DNA of 51,427 nt from Lacrimispora defluvii (GCA_013036995.1 JAAOXG010000007.1:1-51427); one strand, 5' to 3'. Positions 35,035-44,075 are shown, numbered from the stretch's first letter. Notes: generated by a model from the letters alone, not told the origin. Made by a program: numbers and translations.

Positions 35035-35460
35035 GTGCGCCCAGCATGGGCGCAATCTTATGGGTTAAAGTCCCTAACACGTCCTAGTAGTGGAAAGTGT
35101 ATAGCCTAAGACAAAGGTGTCCATCGTGAGGTGGAATCTGAAGGAAGTCCGTGGGCAAATCTCTGGTCCGACGAACAGAAATCACATATAAGGCATGAAA
35201 TGAGGATAAGGCTGCATGACAAGCTAAAGTCCAATAACTACTCGAAATCATTTTATGTAAATGTGGCGGATAGATGGAGAGGAAGATTGCGTTCTTACCT
35301 GGGGAGGTCTTAACGAAAAGTTGTGGAAATGAACTTCGAAACAACAACCCATACAGCGATGTATGACTGAACGTTAAGAAGTCAGCAGAGGTCATAGTAC
35401 CAAAAGTAGTCGACGACTTTTGGGAAGGACTGAACAATAGGAGGTTTTGAAAGTTTGAAA
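35035..35460 (+). mobile_element. 5' part of a bacterial group II intron (class C-like), truncated
   Basis: The start GTGCGCCCAGCATGGGCGC is the consensus 5' end and first stem of group II introns, and about 400 bases of domain I-III-like ribozyme sequence follow, including a T-A-A-A-G-T-C-C-like pairing segment. It sits directly after a terminator T-run, the favoured site of group IIC introns. The region ends with GGAGG and the TTG start (35455) of the intron-encoded reverse transcriptase, after which the coding sequence becomes an adhesin. No reverse transcriptase domain and no domain V/VI are present downstream, so the intron is dead. A short ORF reading across it (35131-35313) is ribozyme sequence. 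Confidence 0.8.
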
Positions 35461-37206
35461 GAAACAAAGAAATCTTCTGAAGAAAAAGATGCACAGAATT
35501 TAGCGGATGCTAAAGATGGTGCAAAGGCAGATTTAGAAAAAGATGCACAAAATGCTAAAGATGCCATCGACAAGCTTCCGGATTTAACAGATGAAGAAAA
35601 ACAGGCAGCCAAGGACGAGATAGACAAAAAATTAGAAGAAGCTAAGGATGCCATCGATAATGCTTCAAATGTAGCTGAAATTTCAGACGTAAAGGATGAA
35701 CAGAAAGATGCAATTAATACGCCAAAGAATGATGCAGCACAGAAGCAGGAAGACCGCTTAAATGAAGCAAAAGAAGAGCAGAAGAAGGCACTGGAAGAAA
35801 AAGCACAGGCAGAAAAAGATGCAATTGATAAAATGCCGGAGCTTTCCGATGAAGAGAAAGAAACAGCCAAAGCAGCAATTGACAAAGCTTTAGAGGATGC
35901 AAAACAAAAGATTGATGAGGCTGCATCCATAAGTGGTGTTTCTGAGGTAAAGACAGAAACGGAAGGAACTATGGACAGTGCCAAAGCGGGTGTAGAAGCA
36001 ACCAACAATCAGCGTGCAGAGGAAAAGGCAGAGAAGGAAAGAAAGGCACAGGAAGTAGCAAACAATGCTTCTGGTACAACTGGTAAAACAAAACCTTCTA
36101 AGAAATCAGAAGAGAAAGATAATGCAGATACCAGGACAGCCGATTCTAGTGCATCAGAAAGCGTAAAAGATGCTGCAACAGAAATTGCCAAAGTAGTGGA
36201 TAACATATCTGCTTCTATGGATGAAAATGCGGTGACCGATGATACAGTAATTTCAGTTGGAGAGAATCCGGTTTCCTATAAGGAGCTGGTAGAGGCAGCA
36301 AAAGAAATAGAAGTAAAACCAGGTTCTATTTTAGAGGAAATGAATGTAACACCGGAAGAAATGGCAGCATTGCTTTGTAATCCGGATGTTGTGGAAGCCT
36401 GCCTGACACAGACCGCTTCGGCAGGACTGTTAAGTGCTACACTGGAAAATAAGAACGATATGTTGGTATCCGGTACTTTTGTAGATACCAATCATGTAGT
36501 TGAGACAGTCGCTGATCCGAAAGATTTGCTGACAGTGTTAGCTGGAAATACACTGGAGATTCGTCTGGTAATTGAATCCCAGGATGAGCTGGAGCATGAA
36601 GATGTGCTGGTTGATGCCATGGATGAAGATATGGATGTGGCAACCAGAATGCAGGTAAACCTCTTCAAAATCTGGAATGATGCAGATTGGGAGAATATCA
36701 GAGAACTTACAAACAGCATCAGTTTTACTCTGGATGTGGCGGAAGAATTACAGAAAGCAGGAAGAAAATTCACATTATATCTTGCTCATGAAAACAGTGA
36801 TGGAGAGTTGATTACCTTACGCTGTGATGATACAGATGATGATGACACTATAATTACCTGTTCAACAGACCGTTTCTGTGATGGATTACTGGCATATGTT
36901 GACACACAGGAAAATGAGACAGTGACAGAAACTGTAGCTAAAGATAAAACTTCCGGAAAAGATTTTATATTGTTTAACTTCCTTGCACTTCTTGGATTAC
37001 TTGCGGCAGCTATCACAGAATGGGTAAGAAAGAGAAAACAAAAAATAGTTACTTCTATAATAACGGTTGCCGGCGTGGTACTTTTTGTGTTAGACTTCGG
37101 AATGGAAAGTATCCGTTGGTTTGACATGATGAGTATTGTATTTGCTATATTATGGATTGTGGTACTTGCCGGAGCAATTCTGCTCAGAAAAAAAGAAAAT
37201 CGTTAA
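35455..37206 (+). CDS. adhesin-like coiled-coil protein, N-terminally replaced, with C-terminal membrane anchors
   Basis: A 583-residue ORF. The first few codons (L-K-E-T-K-K-S-S) probably come from the intron reverse transcriptase. Residues about 10-200 are DUF1542-like helical repeats (A-K-D-A-I-D-K-L-P-D-L-T-D-E-E-K-Q-A-A-K, then the related I-D-K-M-P-E-L-S-D-E-E-K), typical of surface adhesins. An acidic alpha/beta region follows, then about three membrane segments in the last 90 residues and a basic K-K-K end. No signal peptide remains, so secretion as it stands is doubtful. The frame across the join is open; the protein is likely the C-terminal half of a larger surface protein. TTG start with GGAGG 10 bases upstream. 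Confidence 0.6.
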   Translation: MKETKKSSEEKDAQNLADAKDGAKADLEKDAQNAKDAIDKLPDLTDEEKQAAKDEIDKKLEEAKDAIDNASNVAEISDVKDEQKDAINTPKNDAAQKQEDRLNEAKEEQKKALEEKAQAEKDAIDKMPELSDEEKETAKAAIDKALEDAKQKIDEAASISGVSEVKTETEGTMDSAKAGVEATNNQRAEEKAEKERKAQEVANNASGTTGKTKPSKKSEEKDNADTRTADSSASESVKDAATEIAKVVDNISASMDENAVTDDTVISVGENPVSYKELVEAAKEIEVKPGSILEEMNVTPEEMAALLCNPDVVEACLTQTASAGLLSATLENKNDMLVSGTFVDTNHVVETVADPKDLLTVLAGNTLEIRLVIESQDELEHEDVLVDAMDEDMDVATRMQVNLFKIWNDADWENIRELTNSISFTLDVAEELQKAGRKFTLYLAHENSDGELITLRCDDTDDDDTIITCSTDRFCDGLLAYVDTQENETVTETVAKDKTSGKDFILFNFLALLGLLAAAITEWVRKRKQKIVTSIITVAGVVLFVLDFGMESIRWFDMMSIVFAILWIVVLAGAILLRKKENR

Positions 37207-37218
37207 GGTGAGGTAAGC

Positions 37219-38715
37219 ATGAAAAAGGGTCAGGTACTACAGGGAACTGTTGCATACGTAGATTTCCCGAATAAGGGAGTTGTAAAGTTAGAAGAAGGAA
37301 AACAGGTAATAGTAAAGAATGTGTTACCGGGACAGGAGATTTCCTTCTCTGTAAATAAAGTACGAAAGGGAAAGGGTGAAGGCCGTTTGCTGGAAGTTTT
37401 GAAAAAAGCACCAGACGAACTGCCGGAGGCACCCTGCCCACATTTTGGAGTCTGTGGAGGCTGTACTTATCAGAATTTATCCTACGAAAAGCAGCTTGCA
37501 TTAAAGGGACAGCAGGTAAAAAAGCTGATGGATGCGGTAGTTGATCCGGCATCTTACTGCTTTGAGGGTGTAAAATCAAGTCCAAATGAATTCGGATTCC
37601 GTAATAAAATGGAATTTACCTTTGGGGATGAGTATAAAGATGGTCCCCTTGCTCTTGGTATGCATAAGCGAGGCAGCTTTTATGACATTGTTTCCGTAAC
37701 AGATTGTAAAATTGTAGATGAAGATTACCGGAAAATATTAAGCTGTGTGCAGCAGTATTTTGCAGAAAAAAAGATTTCCTATTACCATAGAATGCGGCAT
37801 ACCGGATATCTGCGTCATTTGCTGGTTCGTAAAGCAGTAAAAACCGGAGAGATTCTGATTGACCTGGTAACAGCAGGGGCAGAGCATATTCTGGATGGCT
37901 TGGCAGGGACAAATGCAGAAGTGGATGTCTCAGTTGAACTTCATACAGAGACTCAAAAAGCAGTATCATTGGAAGCATTATCTGAAGCAGTATCTTCAGA
38001 AAAAGAATTGCTGGCTGGAATGAAGGATGCGTTATGTAAACTTGATTTGGATGGCAGTATTGCAGGAATTCTTCATACGAAAAATGACAGCGTAGCAGAT
38101 GTGGTAAAGGATGAAGGAACAGAGATTTTATATGGAAAAGATTATTTTTACGAGGAACTCTTAGGACTTCGTTTCCGAATCACGCCATTTTCCTTCTTCC
38201 AGACCAACTCTCTTGGAGCAGAGGTGCTTTACCAGACGGCAAGAGACTATATTGGTGATACGCTGACGGAGAAAGCAGACAAGGTAGTATTTGATTTATA
38301 CAGTGGAACCGGAACCATCGCACAGATGCTGGCACCTGCAGCAAAAAAAGTAGTGGGTGTGGAAATCGTAGAAGAGGCAGTGGAAGCCGCAAAGGAAAAT
38401 GCAGCATTAAACGGTCTTGAAAACTGCGAATTTTTAGCCGGCGATGTCTTAAAAGTATTGGATGACATTACCGAAAAACCGGATTTTATCGTATTAGATC
38501 CGCCTCGGGACGGGATTCATCCAAAAGCATTAGAAAAGATTATCCGCTATGGAGTAGACCGCATGATTTACATTTCCTGTAAACCAACCAGCCTTGCAAG
38601 AGACTTAGAGGTCTTAACCGCCAGAGGATATCAGGTGGAGCGGATGTGCTGCGTGGATATGTTCCCTTGGCCCGGAAATATTGAGACGGTGTGCATGTTG
38701 TCGAAGAAGGATTGA
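37219..38715 (+). CDS. rlmD: 23S rRNA (uracil-5-)-methyltransferase RlmD-type
   Basis: A 498-residue RNA m5U methyltransferase of the RumA/RlmD/TrmA family. Residues 1-60 form the TRAM domain; Cys73, Cys79 and Cys82 (C-P-H-F-G-V-C-G-G-C) plus a later cysteine bind a [4Fe-4S] cluster; the SAM motif is V-F-D-L-Y-S-G-T-G-T-I-A-Q; and the catalytic cysteine lies in M-I-Y-I-S-C-K-P. It methylates U1939 or U747 of 23S rRNA. Full length and well preserved, 12 bases after the adhesin-like ORF, marking the return to ordinary chromosomal content. RlmD versus RlmC/TrmA-like specificity cannot be told apart here. Confidence 0.9.
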   Translation: MKKGQVLQGTVAYVDFPNKGVVKLEEGKQVIVKNVLPGQEISFSVNKVRKGKGEGRLLEVLKKAPDELPEAPCPHFGVCGGCTYQNLSYEKQLALKGQQVKKLMDAVVDPASYCFEGVKSSPNEFGFRNKMEFTFGDEYKDGPLALGMHKRGSFYDIVSVTDCKIVDEDYRKILSCVQQYFAEKKISYYHRMRHTGYLRHLLVRKAVKTGEILIDLVTAGAEHILDGLAGTNAEVDVSVELHTETQKAVSLEALSEAVSSEKELLAGMKDALCKLDLDGSIAGILHTKNDSVADVVKDEGTEILYGKDYFYEELLGLRFRITPFSFFQTNSLGAEVLYQTARDYIGDTLTEKADKVVFDLYSGTGTIAQMLAPAAKKVVGVEIVEEAVEAAKENAALNGLENCEFLAGDVLKVLDDITEKPDFIVLDPPRDGIHPKALEKIIRYGVDRMIYISCKPTSLARDLEVLTARGYQVERMCCVDMFPWPGNIETVCMLSKKD

Positions 38716-38932
38716 TTTTCAAACATCCGTAAGGAAATACGGGGTTAGTGGTAATTTATATAGGCAGACAAATGGCAGTGGGTGGATTTGATCCTCCACT
38801 GTTATTTATTTACGCGAGTAGCAACAAAAAATCAGTCCATCTAAAAGTAGAAAAATATAATTTCGTGTCGATTAATGACAATTTGTTTGAAATATTCATG
38901 CTAAATAATGCAAAAAATAACAATAAAATACG

Positions 38933-38961
38933 TTGATTTTTACATGAATGTTCGATATACT
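38933..38961 (+). promoter_or_regulatory. sigma70-type promoter of the DUF4143 ATPase gene
   Basis: TTGATT (38933-38938) and TATACT (38956-38961) with 17 bases between; the ATG follows AAGGAGG at 38991. Confidence 0.65.
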
Positions 38962-38990
38962 TTATTTAGTACCTTTAAGGAGGGCTAATT

Positions 38991-40286
38991 ATGTATAGAA
39001 AAATTATGGACTTTTTAGAAACATGGAAAGAAAATGAACACCGTAAACCTCTTATTCTGCAGGGCGCAAGACAGGTTGGAAAGACTTATTCCATTTTGGA
39101 GTTTGGGCGTACTCATTATGAAAATGTGGTATATTTTAATTTTGAAACAAATCCAAAACTGAATGAAACTTTTGAGGAAGATATAAGTCCTGATTATCTG
39201 ATACCGATTTTATCGCATATTGCGGGTCAGACGATTGTAAAAGAAAAGACGTTGATAGTGTTTGATGAAGTACAGCTTTGTGAAAGAGCGCTGACTTCTT
39301 TAAAATACTTTTGTGAAGATGCACCGGATTATCATATCATTGTTGCAGGTAGTTTGCTGGGTGTTGCGGTCAATAGAGCCCAATTCTCTTTTCCTGTGGG
39401 GAAAGTCGATATGAAAACGCTTTATCCGATGGATATGGAAGAATTTTTATTGGCTCTTGGTGAAGATGACTTGGTGGAGCGGATAAAAAAGTGTTTTAAT
39501 ACGGATACACCTTTGCCATCTGCTTTACACGATGCAGCCATGAAACTCTACCGTCAATATCTTGTTGTAGGTGGAATGCCGGAATGTGTGCTGCAGTTTG
39601 TTGAGACGAAGGATTATATTCTTGTCCGCCATACGCAGGATACAATACTGGCAAGTTATCTTAATGATATGAGCAAGTATAATAACTTAAATGAAATCAA
39701 GAAAACCAGACTTGCCTATGATAATATAACCGTTCAACTTTCAAAAAAGAATACCCGCTTTCAGTATAAGCTGATTAAGAAAGGTGGCCGGGCTTCTGAA
39801 TTTGAAAATGCGATTGAATGGCTTTGCTTATCAGGTATTGTATCGCAGGTTTACAAGGTGGAGCAGATAAAAAAGCCTTTGGAAAACTATCGTGATATTG
39901 ATGCGTTTAAGATTTATGTATCAGATTTGGGCCTTCTTTGTGCTAAGAAAGATTTGGCAGCCAATGATATTCTTTATATGGTTGAAGAAATCGATGACTT
40001 TAAAGGCGGCATGGCGGAAAACTATGTCAACGTTCAACTTTCCATTAGTGGCTATAATACTTACTATTGGCAGTCTGAGCGCGGAGCTGAAATTGACTTT
40101 GTTATTCAGCGTGATGGACAGCTTATTCCAATAGAGGTCAAGTCGGCTGATAACACCAAAGCTAAGAGCTTAAAAGTTTATATGGATACCTATAAACCTG
40201 CTTATGCAATAAAGCTATCTGCTAAAAACTTTGGTTTTGAAGATAACAAAAAGATTGTTCCACTCTATGCAGCGTTTTGTATTTAA
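38991..40286 (+). CDS. AAA_14/DUF4143 ATP-binding protein
   Basis: A 431-residue protein with an AAA_14 ATPase domain (Walker A G-A-R-Q-V-G-K-T at 25-32, Walker B L-I-V-F-D-E-V-Q at about 90-97, then V-A-G-S-L-L-G-V-A) and a C-terminal DUF4143 domain (S-E-R-G-A-E-I-D-F-V-I-Q-R, P-I-E-V-K-S-A), which has the PD-(D/E)XK nuclease fold core. These single genes are common in gut Clostridia and Bacteroidota; some are thought to act in DNA processing or competition, but the function is unknown. It has its own promoter and terminator and thus stands alone. Confidence 0.88.
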   Translation: MYRKIMDFLETWKENEHRKPLILQGARQVGKTYSILEFGRTHYENVVYFNFETNPKLNETFEEDISPDYLIPILSHIAGQTIVKEKTLIVFDEVQLCERALTSLKYFCEDAPDYHIIVAGSLLGVAVNRAQFSFPVGKVDMKTLYPMDMEEFLLALGEDDLVERIKKCFNTDTPLPSALHDAAMKLYRQYLVVGGMPECVLQFVETKDYILVRHTQDTILASYLNDMSKYNNLNEIKKTRLAYDNITVQLSKKNTRFQYKLIKKGGRASEFENAIEWLCLSGIVSQVYKVEQIKKPLENYRDIDAFKIYVSDLGLLCAKKDLAANDILYMVEEIDDFKGGMAENYVNVQLSISGYNTYYWQSERGAEIDFVIQRDGQLIPIEVKSADNTKAKSLKVYMDTYKPAYAIKLSAKNFGFEDNKKIVPLYAAFCI

Positions 40287-40293
40287 AATATTG

Positions 40294-40330
40294 CAGACGT
40301 ATCCTCCCTCTGGTCATACGTCTGTTTTTT
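40294..40330 (+). terminator. rho-independent terminator after the DUF4143 gene
   Basis: CAGACGTAT (40294-40302) and ATACGTCTG (40316-40324) pair over nine bases, followed by six T's (40325-40330). Confidence 0.88.
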
Positions 40331-40389
40331 CTCGTCCAAATGTATTATAATAGAAAAGAATTTTTAAGAAAAACGGAGGAGTTAGGAAA

Positions 40390-41625
40390 ATGAAATCGAA
40401 ATCTGGAAACAAGAAATTATGGATTGCAATTATTATTTTCGTACTGATGATAGCCGGAGCAATCGGCAATCATTCGGATAATAAGAAAGAAAAGTCTGGC
40501 AGGGAAAGTTCCGTTGCCACGGAAGTGCAGACTGAAACAGAGACGGAAAGCAATACAGAGTCGGGCGGTGATACGGCGGATTTTGTTACCGAGGGAGTTA
40601 TCAGTAATACCTATAAGACGGATAGCAGTTCCGCCGGACAGATGCAAGTGCATTTCATAGACGTAGGGCAGGGTGATGCCACATTGATATCCTGTGATGG
40701 TCATTACATGCTGATAGATGCCGGCAATAATGACAAGGGAACAACGGTACAGTCCTATCTTATGAGCCAGGGTGTAGAGAAACTGGATTATGTCATAGGA
40801 ACGCATCCGGATGCAGACCATATTGGCGGACTGGATGTAGTAATTTATAAATTTGACTGCGATACGATTATTATGCCGAATGTGGCAAATAACACCAGAA
40901 CCTATGATGATGTGGTGCAGGCAATGAAGTCCAAGGGCTATCAGACCACTTATCCGATGGTAGGAGAGAACTATACCCTTGGAGGAGCAACCTTTACCAT
41001 TGTGGCACCAAATGCGGACTATGGAAATGACATGAATGACTGGTCGGTTGGTGTGCTGGTGCAGAACGGCAATAACCGTTTCCTCTTTACCGGAGATGCA
41101 GAAGAAAAAGCGGAAGAGGATATTTTAAATAATGGAATTGATATTTCGGCAGATGTCTATGCGGCAGCGCATCATGGAAGTAAGACAGCCACAAGTCAGG
41201 CATTTTTAGATAAGGTGTCACCGACTTATGTGGTAATCAGTGCCGGTGAGGGAAATAAATATGGACATCCTCATGCAGAGGTGCTGAACCGTCTGCGGAC
41301 AACAGGCATATCCGTATTTCGTACCGATGAACAGGGTACGATTGTAGCAACATCGGATGGAAATGATATCACCTGGAACTGCTCCCCATCAGAAAGCTGG
41401 AAAGCTGGAGAACCGACCGGAAGCAGTGATGCAGGTATAGCTGCAGATGCATCCGGCAGTACAAATAGTGACAGCAGCTCCGTTATGGTACATATTACAG
41501 ATACCGGTTCAAAATATCATTCGGCAGGTTGCTCGTATTTGAAAAAGAGTGACCATGAGGTGACTTTATCAGAGGCAAAGAGTATGGGCTTAACGCCATG
41601 CTCGAGATGTAATCCGCCACAGTAA
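40390..41625 (+). CDS. secreted MBL-fold hydrolase (ComEC/Rec2-like) with a cysteine tail
   Basis: A 411-residue protein anchored by one N-terminal membrane segment (about residues 13-25) and a Ser/Glu/Thr-rich tether. Residues about 85-330 are a metallo-beta-lactamase fold of the ComEC C-domain type: H-P-D-A-D-H-I-G-G-L (metal motif), F-T-G-D-A-E and A-A-H-H-G-S-K-T-A-T. The last 45 residues (S-A-G-C-S-Y-L-K-K, then P-C-S-R-C-N-P-P) are a recurrent cysteine motif on such proteins. Substrate unknown; likely nucleic-acid or phosphoester hydrolysis outside the cell. AGGAG-containing ribosome site precedes the ATG. Possibly cotranscribed with nothing else: a promoter for the next gene begins 9 bases after its stop. 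Confidence 0.88.
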   Translation: MKSKSGNKKLWIAIIIFVLMIAGAIGNHSDNKKEKSGRESSVATEVQTETETESNTESGGDTADFVTEGVISNTYKTDSSSAGQMQVHFIDVGQGDATLISCDGHYMLIDAGNNDKGTTVQSYLMSQGVEKLDYVIGTHPDADHIGGLDVVIYKFDCDTIIMPNVANNTRTYDDVVQAMKSKGYQTTYPMVGENYTLGGATFTIVAPNADYGNDMNDWSVGVLVQNGNNRFLFTGDAEEKAEEDILNNGIDISADVYAAAHHGSKTATSQAFLDKVSPTYVVISAGEGNKYGHPHAEVLNRLRTTGISVFRTDEQGTIVATSDGNDITWNCSPSESWKAGEPTGSSDAGIAADASGSTNSDSSSVMVHITDTGSKYHSAGCSYLKKSDHEVTLSEAKSMGLTPCSRCNPPQ

Positions 41626-41633
41626 GCGGATGC

Positions 41634-41663
41634 TTGACAAGCAGAGAATATTTTCATTATAAT
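41634..41663 (+). promoter_or_regulatory. promoter of the CsoR gene
   Basis: Perfect TTGACA (41634-41639) and TATAAT (41658-41663) with 18 bases between. The CsoR-type operator begins five bases after the -10. Confidence 0.85.
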
Positions 41664-41667
41664 AGAT

Positions 41668-41683
41668 ATACCTACAGGGGTAT
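41668..41683. promoter_or_regulatory. CsoR-type operator at the repressor gene
   Basis: ATACCTACAGGGGTAT, the ATACC-n6-GGTAT-like palindrome of CsoR operators, sits between the -10 and the start codon, so the repressor would block its own transcription. Confidence 0.78.
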
Positions 41684-41696
41684 ATGGAGGTGGAAT

Positions 41697-41972
41697 ATGA
41701 GACAGTGTATGGATGCAGATAATCTGCACCGCCGCCTGGCGAAAATTATCGGACAGGTTCAGGCAATTGACCGTATGGTAGATGAAGATGTGCCTTGTGA
41801 AGATGTTTTGGCACAGATAAATGCAGCAAAATCAGCATTGCATAAAGCAGGGCAGGTAGTGTTGGAAGGACATATCAAGCATTGTGTCCGGGATGGCATA
41901 GAGCATGGAGATGCAGATAAAACCATCGAAAGCTTTACCAAAGCGGTAGAGCGGTTTGCCAATATGAAATAG
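41697..41972 (+). CDS. csoR: CsoR family metal-responsive repressor
   Basis: A 91-residue all-helical DUF156/CsoR repressor. The three metal ligands of copper sensors (Cys, His, Cys) can be seen as Cys in V-P-C-E-D-V-L and His/Cys in G-H-I-K-H-C-V. The ATG at 41697 follows GGAGG. Three copies of the same palindrome lie at this gene and before the P-type ATPase, which makes a repressor/efflux pair clear. Copper is the best guess from the ligands; the ATPase next door has features closer to Zn/Cd pumps, so the metal should stay open. Confidence 0.9.
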   Translation: MRQCMDADNLHRRLAKIIGQVQAIDRMVDEDVPCEDVLAQINAAKSALHKAGQVVLEGHIKHCVRDGIEHGDADKTIESFTKAVERFANMK

Positions 41973-41992
41973 AATAGAAGAAACGATAGTGG

Positions 41993-42030
41993 GAAAGATG
42001 CAGGAAAAGAACTGTGTCTTTCTTTTTTTT
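41993..42030 (+). terminator. rho-independent terminator after csoR
   Basis: GAAAGATGCAG (41993-42003) pairs with CTGTGTCTTTC (42012-42022), eleven pairs with two G-U, followed by eight T's. Confidence 0.85.
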
Positions 42031-42187
42031 CAGTAGTTCACCAAGAGAGTTTCTTGTAGTTGCCAGACATCCGCAAGAAGCTGCTGGTGGCAGATTCTGT
42101 AGGGTTACGCGAGAAAAATTGCCATGCATATTTGGGGTGGTGTATAGAGTAATGAGAAAATACTATCAGTAATCATAGATCTCCTAC

Positions 42188-42239
42188 TTGACGTACTTAT
42201 ACCCCTATGGGTATAATCTAAATATACCTATAGGGGTAT
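42188..42239 (+). promoter_or_regulatory. promoter and two CsoR-type operators of the P-type ATPase gene
   Basis: TTGACG (42188-42193) and TATAAT (42212-42217) with 18 bases between. Operator one, ATACCCCTATGGGTAT (42199-42214), covers the spacer and -10. Operator two, ATACCTATAGGGGTAT (42224-42239), lies just after it and ends three bases before the ribosome site. Both match the palindrome at csoR. The rest of the 41973-42249 gap is featureless apart from the terminator. Confidence 0.85.
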
Positions 42240-42252
42240 AAAGGAGGTCATG

Positions 42253-43977
42253 ATGAAGAAAGCAATGAAGAAACTGGAAGCACTTCTGGAATTAGGAGGA
42301 ATGAAAAAGGACATTATTTTCCTGGTAATATCCGGAATTGCTTTGGTGTTGAGTATTTTGAAAGTGATTGCATTACCATTTGATATGGCATGGGTTGCAA
42401 TCATACTTTGTGGAATCCAGATTATTTTAGAGGCGATTATCGGGTTGGTTACAGAATTTGATATAAAGGCAGATGTGCTGGTTTCGCTGGCACTGATTGC
42501 ATCTGTCTTTATCGGAGAGGATTTTGCAGCAGGAGAAGTTGCATTTATTATGCAGCTGGGTGGACTTTTAGAGGAACTGACGGTAGCAAGGGCGAGAGCC
42601 GGAATTGAAAAACTGGTGCATCTGACACCGCAGACGGCACGGCTGATACAGGCAGATGGTGAGAAAATAATTGCAGCACAGGATGTTAAGGTAGGAGATT
42701 TACTTCGGGTTCTTCCGGGAGAAACAGTTCCGGTAGACGGTGTAATCACATCCGGTCAGACTTCTGTGAATCAGGCAGTTATGACAGGAGAATCCCTGCC
42801 GGTGGATAAAACAGCGGGAGATGAGGTGGCCAGTGGAACTGTAAACCAGTTTGGTGTATTTGAAATGAAGGCAGTGACAATTCTTGTAGTGTTCTGTCCA
42901 TGTGCAATGGTACTTGCAACACCAACCGCAATCATGGCAGCTATTGGAAATGCAACAAAGCATGGCTTTTTGGTGCGACAGGGAGATGCACTGGAGCGGC
43001 TGGCATCCGTTGATAAAATCACTTTTGATAAAACCGGAACCCTTACTTATGGAACTCCGCAGGTAACTGCAGTAGAGAGTTTGGACGAAACATTTGTAAA
43101 AGAGGAAATCTATCGTCTGACCGCAGCGGTAGAGCAGATGTCAGAACATCCATTGGGCAAGGCAATGGTAAGAAGTTATAAAGCTGAACAGAAGAAAGCG
43201 GGCAGGGAAGCTGCGTTGCCGCAGGTGGAAGCCTTTGAAATGCTACCGGGACGCGGAGTATATGGAATCGTAGAAGGGAAAAAGGTGCTTGCCGGAAATG
43301 AAAAACTGTTGGCAGAACAGGAGATTTCTATTACAACAGAGGGAGAGCAGCTTGCAGCAACATATTCAGAACAGGGCTGCACGGTTATATATACTGCAGT
43401 AGACGGAAAATTTGCCGGAATTACAGGGCTGTCAGATACCATTCGAAAAGAAAGTAAAGCCATGCTCGGACAGTTAAAGAAGCTTGGTGTGGAGCCGGTA
43501 CTGTTGACCGGAGACCATGAAAATGCGGCATCAACCATAGCCGGACAGCTTCAGATTTCCAAAGTATATGCTAACTGCCTGCCGGAGGATAAATTAAATC
43601 ATATCAGGGAGTATCAGGCACGGGGCGAGAAAATCTGCATGATTGGAGATGGAATAAACGATGCACCGGCACTGAAATGCGCTAATGTGGGAATTGCAAT
43701 GGGAGTCGTTGGAAGTGACATTGCAGTAGATGCAGCAGACATCGCATTGGTGGATGATGAAGTAAAGGAGATTCCACATCTGGTGGCTCTGGCAAAACGG
43801 ATGATGATAACCATAAAATGTAACCTGAGCTTTTCCATGGGATTAAATTTCGTTGCAATTGTGCTGGCAATTACCGGCATTTTAAATCCGGTAGTAGGCG
43901 CACTGGTGCATAATGCAGGTTCCGTACTGGTCATTATCAATTCAGCATTTTTGTTAAAATGGAAGATGCGTAAATAA
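42253..43977 (+). CDS. P1B-type heavy-metal ATPase with a deleted M3 helix
   Basis: A 574-residue P1B ATPase without N-terminal metal domain. Two N-terminal helix pairs precede the actuator domain (T-G-E-S); then the CPC metal site (F-C-P-C-A), the phosphorylation site D-K-T-G-T, H-P-L-G, G-D-G-I-N-D-A-P and the last two helices (L-V-H-N-A-G-S-V, Zn/Cd-pump-like). In homologues about 60 residues with helix M3 lie between the end of the actuator domain (G-V-F-E-M-K-A) and V-T-I-L-V-V before CPC; here they are missing and the join (about 42871-42875) is in frame. The pump should not fold normally. ATG at 42253 fits the ribosome site better than 42250. Confidence 0.85.
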   Translation: MKKAMKKLEALLELGGMKKDIIFLVISGIALVLSILKVIALPFDMAWVAIILCGIQIILEAIIGLVTEFDIKADVLVSLALIASVFIGEDFAAGEVAFIMQLGGLLEELTVARARAGIEKLVHLTPQTARLIQADGEKIIAAQDVKVGDLLRVLPGETVPVDGVITSGQTSVNQAVMTGESLPVDKTAGDEVASGTVNQFGVFEMKAVTILVVFCPCAMVLATPTAIMAAIGNATKHGFLVRQGDALERLASVDKITFDKTGTLTYGTPQVTAVESLDETFVKEEIYRLTAAVEQMSEHPLGKAMVRSYKAEQKKAGREAALPQVEAFEMLPGRGVYGIVEGKKVLAGNEKLLAEQEISITTEGEQLAATYSEQGCTVIYTAVDGKFAGITGLSDTIRKESKAMLGQLKKLGVEPVLLTGDHENAASTIAGQLQISKVYANCLPEDKLNHIREYQARGEKICMIGDGINDAPALKCANVGIAMGVVGSDIAVDAADIALVDDEVKEIPHLVALAKRMMITIKCNLSFSMGLNFVAIVLAITGILNPVVGALVHNAGSVLVIINSAFLLKWKMRK

Positions 43978-44075
43978 GAATTGTAATCAAATTACAAATG
44001 ATTACAGAAAAATATGTAAATAAATCATAAATACATTCGTAAATTCACTTGCTATAATGTCCGTAACAGTTAAAT

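Noticed and set aside
35131-35313. 60-codon plus-strand frame
   Set aside because: Lies wholly inside the group II intron ribozyme and has no ribosome site.
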